Shown here one piece after another: positions 1 through 5,445 of a stretch of 8,099 nucleotides of DNA. The DNA is taken from positions 1 through 8,099 of the forward strand of contig DAOVJK010000128.1 of the NCBI GenBank assembly GCA_030673265.1. The letters run 5' to 3'. Source of the stretch: Pseudomonadota bacterium (GTDB lineage Bacteria; Desulfobacterota; Desulfobulbia; Desulfobulbales; JAGXFP01). Both the position numbers and the translations under genes were made by a program. The notes beneath the pieces are model-generated. The model made no database searches. It was not told the origin of the DNA and worked only from the letters and a program-made list of their open reading frames with translations. Each line of letters begins with the position of its first letter. The first letter of the stretch is position 1.

Positions 1-345
1 ACCGCGTTCAATGAGCTCCTTGGTCGGGATGGTCTTCAGCCATTCGATATTGGCTTCGAGCCGCTGGCGTTCCTCCAGTTTTGCTTTCTGCTCCCGGTAT
101 TGCGCTTCAAGATTATTCCAGAGCCGGGCCGGAACTTGCGTTACCAATTCGAGACGGTTGGCTGTTTCATATGATACCGGTTGCTCTCCTTTCACGATCC
201 GGGTCAGGGTCTGCTCGGTCAGCCCGGTTCTCATCGCCAATTCCTTTTGGGTCATTCCCAGAGATTCCATAACTTCCAGTAAGGTAACTCCTGGTCGTAC
301 GGCATAATCAGGCTCAAATTCATATTTTTTTTGGGCGGTCAGCAT
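1..345 (-). CDS. higA: HigA-family XRE antitoxin, N-terminal part (runs off left edge)
   Basis: Antitoxin and DNA-binding autoregulator of a HigBA toxin-antitoxin pair. The ATG at 345 opens 115 codons with no stop before the window edge. Residues about 20-70 form an XRE helix-turn-helix, with TQKELAMRTGLTEQTLTRI and the family-typical VKGEQPVSYETANRLE. This is followed by a charged helical stretch (residues 75-100) rich in Glu, Lys and Arg. The start lies 17 nt after the stop of the upstream toxin frame and follows a purine-rich AGAGAG ribosome site, the usual toxin-first order of higBA. The sequence continuing past the HTH (WNNLEAQYRE then EWLKTIPTKEL) resembles long HigA proteins that, as I recall, carry an ImmA/IrrE-like metallopeptidase domain further on. 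That part is outside the window, so it is inference. Confidence 0.85.
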   Translation of the reverse strand, partial: MLTAQKKYEFEPDYAVRPGVTLLEVMESLGMTQKELAMRTGLTEQTLTRIVKGEQPVSYETANRLELVTQVPARLWNNLEAQYREQKAKLEERQRLEANIEWLKTIPTKELIERG

Positions 346-362
346 GGCTGTTCTCTCTTCTT

Positions 363-698
363 TTAATGCGTATCGGCTATTGCAATGATTTCAATTTCAG
401 TGACATCTTCCCAGTCCAGACCAACACCTCCCCGTTCAGGGAGAGGCCCATTGGCAACGATAAACAACAGACGGTAAGGGTGTTCCAGATCGACGGATAA
501 TTGTCCTGCCCTGTTGCCCGTCAATTCATGACATCTGGGTGGGGGCAGGTGGGAGATATCGGCAAGGGTTGGTGCTGCGTTAAGTTCCATCATCCTCTGC
601 TGCAGCTTCTGGCTGCATTTAGCGCCCAGTTGCTTCCAGGACTCAGAGCTTATTGAACATATTCTCTGTAACTTTCATGTCTTAAAGAATATCCGCAC
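363..698 (-). pseudogene. higB: HigB/RelE-family toxin gene interrupted by TGA at codon 8
   Basis: The ancestral gene appears to start at GTG 698, behind an AGAGGG ribosome site. It would encode 111 residues, close to the usual HigB length. Codons 1-7 read VRIFFKT, codon 8 is TGA (677-675), and the same frame then continues KLQRICS and on to a strongly conserved HigB body. That body includes QLGAKCSQKLQQR, TLADISHLPPPRCHELTG, a VDLEHPYRLLF strand and the C-terminal IADTH. HigB toxins are ribosome-dependent mRNA interferases of the RelE fold. A shorter product could start at the paired ATGs at 593/590 (76 residues) but would lack the first strand and helix. The TGA could have arisen from CGA (Arg) by one C-to-T change. 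Selenocysteine recoding is possible in principle but not supported. Most likely the toxin is inactive while the antitoxin is kept. Confidence 0.8.
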
Positions 699-702
699 GC
701 CG

Positions 703-708
703 CCCTCT
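703..708 (-). promoter_or_regulatory. Ribosome binding site deciding the ancestral higB GTG start
   Basis: AGAGGG on the minus strand, 4 nt before the GTG at 698. It marks 698 as the original start and so places the in-frame TGA inside the gene rather than upstream of it. Confidence 0.6.
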
Positions 709-721
709 AGTCAATGATTTT

Positions 722-740
722 ATTAACACAACATGTTAAT
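722..740. promoter_or_regulatory. Palindromic candidate operator of the higBA module
   Basis: Perfect inverted repeat ATTAACA-caaca-TGTTAAT, 7-bp arms with a 5-bp spacer, centred about 33 bp upstream of the GTG at 698. HigA antitoxins normally bind palindromes overlapping their own promoter, and this is the only strong palindrome in the promoter region. The AT-rich arms probably also contain promoter elements, but no clean -35/-10 pair can be assigned. Confidence 0.5.
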
Positions 741-1034
741 GATTTTTACCATACACGCGAGAAGAAATGCTGATGTGCTGCCCAGAGGTCACAAAGAGTC
801 TTAGCTTTTCCCTACCAACAAAACCCCAGTCTAGCCGAAAACCAGCAGATGGTAAATCAAATCGTCAGGCGTGAGAGTTAAGAATCAATTGCCCAATACC
901 ACAATCCTTAAATAGGAACATTCACGGTTATCGGGGTAACCCAGAGTGTTCTTCGAAAATTCTGGACACTCGCTCTCTATCTCTTTATCATGCATTAGTT
1001 TGCCTCTTTGATGACTTTAAACTAGAAGACCCCA
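741..1034. other. Intergenic stretch, no gene seen
   Basis: Separates the divergent higBA module from the cytochrome assembly operon. No convincing coding frame on either strand. Only minor inverted repeats are visible: GGTTA/TAACC at 926-941 and CCAGA/TCTGG at 941-965. The promoter of the 1035 gene should lie here, but no clear consensus stands out. The ribosome site before 1035 is also weak (AGAAGA about 5 nt from the ATG). Confidence 0.5.
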
Positions 1035-2066
1035 ATGACAGAATTCTTTGATCTACATTTGTTTCAGACCCTCGGCCAACCGATCATGGTGGCTATCCTG
1101 GCGCTCTCGGTGCTACTCGGACTGCACGGGGCCGTAAATCTATGCAGGCCCGAACCCTGGCGCCAAAGGGAAGCCTGGCTGGGCCTGGTGGCAACAACCA
1201 CGTTGTTCGTCATCGGTTTTCTATTGATCTGCTGGCTGCACCTGCGAATCTACCTTGAACTGCCCCTGGAAATGACCGACCAGCTGGCCGACTGGCTCAA
1301 CCGGCAACTGGCCGCCGCCAACAACAGCGCATCCTATGGCATGCCCTTATACGACAAGAGCAATCCCCCCCGTTACGTCATACCCATGTGGATTGAAAAT
1401 GAAAAATACTATTTCTGGTTCATGTGCTATGCGTTAATGGCAGTTGCCGCCTGGCGCCGGCTGAGCAGCCACCGCTTCCGGGCAACCCTGCTGGTGCTAC
1501 TGACCATCCAGACCACCATCCTGTTTTTTGTCAGTAACCCTTTTACAGAGACGCTGCCCAAGTTCTTCGGCGAGATTAGCCCCTGGTTTACCGTAAATCC
1601 GGCTCCCATGGCCAGGGCCGGAATATTCATGAAGCTCTACCCCAAAATGATTTTTTATTACAACGCCCATTACATGTGGCTGCACCCGCCAATGCTTTTT
1701 ATTGCTTACGGCTGCATAACCCTGACCTTTATAACCTCACTATTCATGTTGGTCCGCCGCCAGCTGGAAATTGAGAAACTTGGCTATGACTACGCCAAAC
1801 TCGGTTATTTCATGCTGACCCTCGGCATGCTGCTCGGCTATCCCTGGGCTTTGAAGGCCTGGGGACCGAACTGGTGGTGGGATCCGAAGATCTGCAGTTC
1901 GATCATGATGTGGGCCATCTACAGCACCTATCTCCACACCCGGCTCTACGCCAATAAACCAATCATGTGGTATTTTTCATCAATCCTGGGAATCTTATGC
2001 TTTGCGGCCATGATCTTCACCTTTCTGGCCTCATTCTTTTTCCCCGGCGAACACACTTTTCAATAG
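1035..2066 (+). CDS. CcmF/CcsA-family cytochrome c assembly membrane protein
   Basis: Integral membrane protein of the heme-handling CcmF/CcsA/NrfE superfamily (cytochrome c assembly domain), which presents heme for attachment to apocytochromes on the periplasmic side. The 343 residues contain about eight hydrophobic segments: roughly 13-36, 48-70, 127-142, 150-168, 208-240, 252-275, 288-305 and 310-335. A polar loop of about 50 residues follows the second. Signature features are MWLHPPMLFIAYG, with H217 in the HPP motif as a likely heme ligand, and the tryptophan-rich GPNWWWDPK at 277-285, followed by YLHTR. The WWD-like segment is unusual: after WDPK it reads ICSS instead of the ET-W or VEN seen in CcsA or CcmF. 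The stop is 7 nt from the next gene, indicating an operon. The protein is about half the length of a full CcmF, and the neighbour supplies segments resembling the rest. Assignment to the CcmF or CcsA branch is uncertain. Confidence 0.8.
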   Translation: MTEFFDLHLFQTLGQPIMVAILALSVLLGLHGAVNLCRPEPWRQREAWLGLVATTTLFVIGFLLICWLHLRIYLELPLEMTDQLADWLNRQLAAANNSASYGMPLYDKSNPPRYVIPMWIENEKYYFWFMCYALMAVAAWRRLSSHRFRATLLVLLTIQTTILFFVSNPFTETLPKFFGEISPWFTVNPAPMARAGIFMKLYPKMIFYYNAHYMWLHPPMLFIAYGCITLTFITSLFMLVRRQLEIEKLGYDYAKLGYFMLTLGMLLGYPWALKAWGPNWWWDPKICSSIMMWAIYSTYLHTRLYANKPIMWYFSSILGILCFAAMIFTFLASFFFPGEHTFQ

Positions 2067-2073
2067 GACTGCC

Positions 2074-2670
2074 ATGCAGAAAAAAGCCTCCTATGACTTC
2101 TACCTGATCCTGGCCACCACCGTGGTTCTGGCCGCAATCTCGGCGATCTGCATCTGGGCAATGTTCTATTTCAAGATAGCCCAGATCCACGAAATGGCCC
2201 CAGCCGTGAAAATTGCCTGGCAGAACCGGATGAACACGATCATCGCCCCGTTCATCATTGGTCTGATTGTCCTGCTCGGCATCTGCGTACCCAAAAGGCT
2301 CTTGCCCACCACCTGGTTGAACCGCTTTGCGGTACTGCTGATCACGGTCGCGGCTTTGACCAGCTGGCTGGCCGGAGTCAAGAGCGGCCTGCTGCTGATA
2401 TTATGCGCCTCACTGGTCTTACAACTGGTAATTCTGATAATGGCCCTGTTCGGCAGCGCCCAACTCAACTTTGAAACAAAGGGCTACTGGTCCCGGATCG
2501 GATCCTCACTTATCCATCTGGGACTGGTTCTTTTTATTCTGGACCTCTTTTTCCACCGGATGCAGGACTTGCATTTGTTGCTCTTCTGGATAACCACCGG
2601 TGCCACCGTTCTGGGTATGACCTTCTGCTTTTATGCAGATTCTATTGTTGAAATGGTCAGAAGAAAATAA
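2074..2670 (+). CDS. Multi-pass membrane protein, probable second half of split CcmF-like assembly factor
   Basis: A 198-residue protein with about six hydrophobic segments: near residues 11-33, 54-70, 83-100, 104-125, 145-160 and 167-190. The segment SLIHLGLVLFILDLF (around 144-158, with H148) resembles the later CcmF membrane helix that carries a conserved AHxG-type histidine. A short soluble stretch (FETKGYWSRIG) precedes it. There is no WWD motif in this protein; it is in the upstream gene. The ATG lies 7 nt after the stop of that gene, with an AGGA ribosome site that overlaps the stop codon, so the two are translationally linked. I infer a two-subunit CcmF-like heme lyase component. It could instead be an accessory subunit specific to this lineage. 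Homology is based on motif order and topology only. Confidence 0.6.
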   Translation: MQKKASYDFYLILATTVVLAAISAICIWAMFYFKIAQIHEMAPAVKIAWQNRMNTIIAPFIIGLIVLLGICVPKRLLPTTWLNRFAVLLITVAALTSWLAGVKSGLLLILCASLVLQLVILIMALFGSAQLNFETKGYWSRIGSSLIHLGLVLFILDLFFHRMQDLHLLLFWITTGATVLGMTFCFYADSIVEMVRRK

Positions 2671-2684
2671 GAGGTGTTTAATCT

Positions 2685-2977
2685 ATGGACGCACATTACC
2701 GGATAGCAATCTTCGGCTCAGCCTGAATTAAGGAAGGGGACAGAATATAACGAGGTGGTCAGTATCTCCAATGGGCTGGCAAAGGCCGGGTTTGCTCAAA
2801 TGGCTGGAAGAAGAAGTAATGGCACGAAGTCTTTGCGACCGTAAGGAAATCCATAATGTCTTTCATCTGACTTCGGCGGATCAGGTCATCGAATTTATAA
2901 AACAGGCCCATGCCGACCGGGCCAGAATGGAACATATCTGTGTCAATCATGATAAGTACCGGGTTGAATTTAGCTGA
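2685..2977 (+). pseudogene. Remnant of LOG-family (TIGR00730-like) phosphoribohydrolase gene
   Basis: Three in-order pieces of one family can be read. The ATG at 2685 begins MDAHYRIAIFGSA, the Rossmann start of LOG-type proteins (nucleotide 5'-monophosphate phosphoribohydrolases), where FGSARI is usual; here the Arg codon is TGA (2724-2726). After IKEG the frame slips: removing one G from the GGGG run near 2735-2740 restores TEYNEVVSISNGLAKAGF, which matches the following family helix. The expected TGGGPG catalytic region is then absent. From about 2788 another frame gives LLKWLEEEVMA, LTSADQVIEFIK and the tail to the stop at 2975-2977, which matches the family C-terminus. So the gene has a nonsense change, a one-base frameshift and an internal deletion of roughly 140-150 codons, estimated from remembered family length. 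It sits 14 nt after the membrane operon and was probably once its third gene. A 68-residue product from the ATG at 2771 would lack the active site. Confidence 0.75.
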
Positions 2978-3061
2978 CTTCGCCTAAATTTCGGCCTTAC
3001 CGATAATAACATCTTAGCCCGCAATATGGAGGCTGGCAGGTTGATCGTGGTGCACCCGCAT

Positions 3062-3094
3062 AAAAAAGGTCAATTCTGAAGAGGGATGCTGACC
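3062..3094 (-). terminator. Candidate intrinsic terminator of the regulator/secreted-protein operon
   Basis: On the minus strand GGTCA (3094-3090) can pair with TGACC (3072-3068), followed directly by six T (3067-3062). The stem is only 5 bp with a 17-nt loop and overlaps the last codons of the secreted-protein gene, so the call is tentative. Confidence 0.4.
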
Positions 3095-3489
3095 ATCTTG
3101 CCAGCAGTGTCACGGCAACGAATTTCACCGTTTATCTCACCCTTCTCGACCGACCGATCAAGCTGCAGGGAAACCGTCATTTTTCCCGGCGCCACCTTAT
3201 GGAGCAACCATTTGGCCACGCCCTTGTTGGGCTTATATTTTTTTAACTCTGGTTCGGCCGCAACCACTTTAACCCCTTTGGGCAGATGCTGGACAACAAT
3301 CACCAACGGTGGGGCCGGCGAACTGATCATAAGTTCAATTTTGATCTCCTGGCCCGCCCCTTTCAGGTAGCGACCTGAGACCAGATTTTCAGCGTCTGCC
3401 GATAAAGGGCAGATCAAGATACCCGCAATTAAAACCACCAACCCGAATCGACAAAAACCCATAACCTTTTCTCCTACGCGAAACTTCAT
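3070..3489 (-). CDS. Secreted protein sharing a domain with the upstream membrane regulator
   Basis: A 139-residue protein of unrecognised family with an N-terminal signal peptide: hydrophobic core GLVVLIAGILI, likely cleavage after SADA near residue 33. A Cys sits in ILIC but the residue before it is Ile, so it is not a good lipobox. The mature part is predicted mostly beta, with LPKGVKV at 69-75, GVAKW at 90-94 and NGEI at 120-123. These landmarks recur in the same order and near-identical spacing in the ectodomain of the upstream gene product (LPPG 176-179, GQVKW 197-201, NGRI 230-233), so the two appear homologous. Its ATG overlaps the upstream stop (ATGA, 4 bp), indicating translational coupling. 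A second start at 3462 (Met10), with AGGAG 8 nt upstream, would give a more typical signal peptide. Function unknown; probably a periplasmic partner of the regulator. Confidence 0.75.
   Translation of the reverse strand: MKFRVGEKVMGFCRFGLVVLIAGILICPLSADAENLVSGRYLKGAGQEIKIELMISSPAPPLVIVVQHLPKGVKVVAAEPELKKYKPNKGVAKWLLHKVAPGKMTVSLQLDRSVEKGEINGEIRCRDTAGKMVSIPLQN
3471..3475 (-). promoter_or_regulatory. Internal ribosome binding site supporting an alternative start at 3462
   Basis: AGGAG on the minus strand, 8 nt before ATG 3462 (Met10 of the longer frame). It is stronger than the GAGG before ATG 3489. The mature secreted protein would be the same from either start. Confidence 0.45.
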
Positions 3490-4430
3490 GGCAATACCTC
3501 GTACTGTCCAGCCTTGCTATTCCAGTGATAGCCAGTCGAAGCCCAGATCTCATCAACCAAATCACGATTAAACTCAAAACCCTCTATATCCCCGAAAAGA
3601 TCATAAACGATCAGGATCTCTTCATCATCAATTCGATTATCCCGATTATGATCGGCCCAGTGATAATTGGCGATCTGCAGCTGATTATCACTGCCTGTGG
3701 CCGGAGAAGAACCGCTCATGGGTCCGGCCAGGATCCGGCCGTTGAAAACCAGCATGGTGTGTTCCGGGACCAGCGGCGCCTTGACCAGATAGGCAAAAAC
3801 CTGTTTATCGCCCTCCAGTCGGGAAACCCACTTGACCTGACCTGAAGTTTTACCGACGGAAGTGAATCCAGGTATCGCCATAATCGGCTCACAGCCGGGC
3901 GGCAGATTTTCTTTGAGGAGCAGGGAAAAAGACACCGGTTCTGATGATGCAACCCTGATCAGTACCGGGAATTGCTGGCCACCAGGAACATGGGGCGGCA
4001 GCATCCGGCTGGCGGTGACAGAAACCGTTGGCTGAGAAGACTGGGAAAAATATTTCGCCACCTGCAGGACAACCACTACCAGCGTAACCAGCAAGATGAC
4101 CGATAGATGGCGTTTTAACTTGGTCGAGAGCACCGGCTTGACCGGCAGCGAAGGCGGGCTGGGGTCATCCGGGGCAGCTGGAGCTGTTTCCTCCGAGCGG
4201 GTCTCAAGAATATCGACCACCGATACCCCAAGGGCCTCGGCCAACTTCTCGGCATTGTCCCCCTTGATGGAAGGATAACGGCGGTTTTCCCAGCGCGAGA
4301 TCGTTTCGGTGGTAACCCCGACCGCCGTGGCCATATAGAGCTGGGTCAGGCCTTGTCTTTCACGAAACTCTTTAACCTTGGCCCCGTCAATCAGGACCAT
4401 GGGTTTTATCTGTGATTCAATTTCATTCAT
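3486..4430 (-). CDS. Membrane-anchored XRE regulator with periplasmic EF-hand domain
   Basis: A 314-residue protein joining several parts. Residues 18-75 are an XRE helix-turn-helix (LTQLYMATAVGVTTETISRWE). Residues about 77-100 form a Pro/Ser-rich linker. One membrane span lies at about 109-125 (LSVILLVTLVVVVLQVA), and 129-314 should be periplasmic. The ectodomain has a beta-rich part (about 137-236) and then an EF-hand or dockerin-like calcium loop at 260-271. That loop has D260, N262, D264, I267, D268 and E271 in canonical positions 1, 3, 5, 8, 9 and 12. It ends with two aromatic YHW motifs (256-258, 301-303). The arrangement recalls ToxR- or RodZ-type one-component membrane proteins, but I recognise no named family. 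The likely role is sensing an envelope signal, possibly calcium, and controlling DNA near the membrane; this is inference. Start chosen at 4430 because it is the first ATG of the frame, though its ribosome site is weak; Met11 is an alternative. It overlaps the secreted-protein gene by 4 bp and is divergent from the cytochrome gene. Confidence 0.8.
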   Translation of the reverse strand: MNEIESQIKPMVLIDGAKVKEFRERQGLTQLYMATAVGVTTETISRWENRRYPSIKGDNAEKLAEALGVSVVDILETRSEETAPAAPDDPSPPSLPVKPVLSTKLKRHLSVILLVTLVVVVLQVAKYFSQSSQPTVSVTASRMLPPHVPGGQQFPVLIRVASSEPVSFSLLLKENLPPGCEPIMAIPGFTSVGKTSGQVKWVSRLEGDKQVFAYLVKAPLVPEHTMLVFNGRILAGPMSGSSPATGSDNQLQIANYHWADHNRDNRIDDEEILIVYDLFGDIEGFEFNRDLVDEIWASTGYHWNSKAGQYEVLP

Positions 4431-4444
4431 TTTGCTGATCCGTT

Positions 4445-4456
4445 GAGATTTATCTC
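4445..4456. promoter_or_regulatory. Small palindrome upstream of the membrane regulator
   Basis: GAGAT-tt-ATCTC, 14 bp before the regulator start codon, between that gene and the structured RNA region. It is a candidate autoregulatory operator for the XRE domain. A 12-bp palindrome can occur by chance, so confidence is low. Confidence 0.3.
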
Positions 4457-4527
4457 GGAAGACAAAAGAAACCTAACAGTTAAAAGGCCAAGATAGCAAC
4501 CCTAAAAGCATCCTGAGTAAATTAAGA

Positions 4528-4783
4528 TTGGGCTATCCCAAAGACTTACCAGAATCGAGTCTGCCCGGCAATTAGGGTTTCCCTGGGAACGAGGGAGGAG
4601 GGTTTTGAAAAGTACCTTGAGGGGGATAAACCCTGTGGACCGGGGTCCATAAACACCTACATCGACCGACGCAGCGAAGTTGACAAGCGGCCCCCAAGAG
4701 ACTTCGCCAGGGGAAAAAGACCATTGCCGGCCTGCCATCATCATTGGCATGTCGGGTAGACATCGCCTGATGTCTCCTTTTTT
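4528..4783 (+). ncRNA. Candidate structured small RNA or leader ending in an intrinsic terminator
   Basis: The region between the divergent regulator and cytochrome genes has no plausible gene but many nested complementary segments on the plus strand. There is a hairpin TTGGG/CCCAA (4528-4541) and then AGACT/AGTCT (4542-4562). A long rod is closed by CCGGCAAT (4565-4572) with ATTGCCGG (4723-4730). It continues with TTCCCTGG (4579-4586) against CCAGGGGAA (4707-4715) and CTTGaGGGGG (4616-4625) against CCCCCAAG (4691-4698). Inside is TGGAC-cggg-GTCCA (4636-4649). A strong terminator follows at 4758-4783. The rod-like fold of about 170 nt recalls 6S RNA in shape, but I recognise no 6S, tmRNA, RNase P, SRP or known riboswitch signature. 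It may be an independent sRNA or a leader for the cytochrome gene 80 nt downstream. A poor promoter (TTGGGC at 4528, CAGAAT at 4550) would start transcription near the base of the rod; if so, the first hairpins are not transcribed. Confidence 0.5.
4758..4783 (+). terminator. Strong intrinsic terminator closing the structured RNA
   Basis: Perfect 7-bp stem AGACATC/GATGTCT with a GCCT loop, then CC and six T. There is no A-tract on the 5' side, so it works on the plus strand only. It lies 79 nt before the cytochrome start codon, so the cytochrome gene needs its own promoter after 4783 or conditional read-through. Confidence 0.8.
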
Positions 4784-4862
4784 ATGTCGATTTTTCAGCG
4801 TACCATAAATTCAAAGGAAAGGGATCGACCCATTCAACACACTTCAGATAAGGGAGAAGAAC

Positions 4863-5294
4863 ATGAAAACCCAAAAAAACATCACCACAATAGTTGCCAT
4901 CACCATCGGCCTGACCTTAGGAATAGGTGTGGCTCAGGCCAATGAACAGATCAAGGCGCCGGCCAAGGCCATTACCATCACCGGTAAAAAACCGGTTAAA
5001 TTCAACCACACCAGCCATTTGGAGCTGGGGATCGCCTGCGCTGAATGTCACCACGACCAACAGCATAACCCCCGGACTGCCGAAACCATAGGCGCTCTAC
5101 CCGACAGCGGTATCTTACAATGCGCCACCTGCCATAACAGCGATTTCACCAATCCGAAACTACAGAAACGTAAAATCATCTTCCACACCAACTGTAAAAC
5201 TTGCCACGAAGCTGGTTTAAATGGCAAAAAAGGCCCGACCAAGTGCAGTAGCTGTCATATCAAGAAAAAAAGAAAAGCCATTGAAGGCTGCTGA
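4863..5294 (+). CDS. Periplasmic tetraheme class III (c3/c7-type) cytochrome c
   Basis: A 143-residue exported cytochrome for periplasmic electron transfer, typical of sulfate- and metal-reducing deltaproteobacteria. The signal peptide is residues 1-26, with core IVAITIGLTLGIGV and a cut after AQA. The mature part has four CXXCH heme-attachment motifs: CAECH (59-63), CATCH (87-91), CKTCH (111-115) and CSSCH (128-132). Upstream histidines H49 and H52 (FNHTSH), H64, H68 and H108 are candidates for the second axial ligands, as expected for bis-His class III hemes. The mature length of about 117 residues fits tetraheme c3. A GGGAG ribosome site lies 8 nt before the ATG. It is monocistronic, with terminators on both sides. 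The Lys-rich C-terminus ends in a ninth Cys (C143) not in any heme motif. Heme attachment would rely on an assembly system such as the CcmF-like pair at 1035-2670. Confidence 0.92.
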   Translation: MKTQKNITTIVAITIGLTLGIGVAQANEQIKAPAKAITITGKKPVKFNHTSHLELGIACAECHHDQQHNPRTAETIGALPDSGILQCATCHNSDFTNPKLQKRKIIFHTNCKTCHEAGLNGKKGPTKCSSCHIKKKRKAIEGC

Positions 5295-5337
5295 GCCCTG
5301 ATTCTCACCAGCGGAACCACCATTCTCACCTGCCCAG

Positions 5338-5380
5338 GGCGGTTGAGGCTCCAATCCGGAGTTTTAACCGCCTTTTCTTT
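5338..5380 (+). terminator. Intrinsic terminator after the cytochrome gene
   Basis: GGCGGTT (5338-5344) pairs with AACCGCC (5366-5372). An inner CTCC/GGAG stem extends the hairpin, and TTTTCTTT follows. It is 43 nt past the cytochrome stop. Confidence 0.85.
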
Positions 5381-5432
5381 GCCATATTCTCAAATAAGTT
5401 TTAAATAACTCAAATATAAATTTTAATGACTT
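5381..5432 (+). promoter_or_regulatory. AT-rich candidate promoter region of the Smr-domain gene
   Basis: A strongly AT-rich stretch between the cytochrome terminator and the Smr gene, containing TATAAA at 5415-5420 as a possible -10. No matching -35 at the right spacing. Since a terminator precedes it, a promoter must lie here. Confidence 0.35.
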
Positions 5433-5445
5433 CTGCGGAATAGCA

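Noticed and set aside
11..307. 98-codon open frame on the plus strand
   Set aside because: It is antisense to the well-supported HigA reading frame and has no recognisable motifs.
363..593. Treating the 76-codon frame as a complete small toxin gene
   Set aside because: Family similarity extends well upstream of ATG 593 (AKCSQKLQQR, KLQRIC, then past the TGA to GTG 698), so this is the remainder of a longer gene.
675..677. Selenocysteine codon in HigB
   Set aside because: HigB toxins have no known selenocysteine at this position and no clear SECIS-like hairpin was seen just downstream; a CGA-to-TGA mutation is simpler.
2725..2750. Purine-rich AAGGAAGGGGACAGAAT as a mobile-element end
   Set aside because: It resembled RAYT-associated repeats at first, but it reads as LOG coding sequence (IKEG, then EYNEVV after removing one G), and no inverted partner is present.
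2771..2977. 68-codon frame as an independent small gene
   Set aside because: It is the C-terminal fragment of a LOG protein in line with N-terminal fragments just upstream; it lacks a ribosome site and the active site.
4743..4760. Sigma-54 promoter TTGGCATGTCGGGTAGA before the cytochrome
   Set aside because: The -24 half (TGGCA) looks good, but the essential GC at -12 is missing, and it overlaps the terminator hairpin.
4502..4763. Minus-strand frames of 63-82 codons in the structured RNA region
   Set aside because: No ribosome sites, motifs or protein-like composition; RNA pairing explains the region better.
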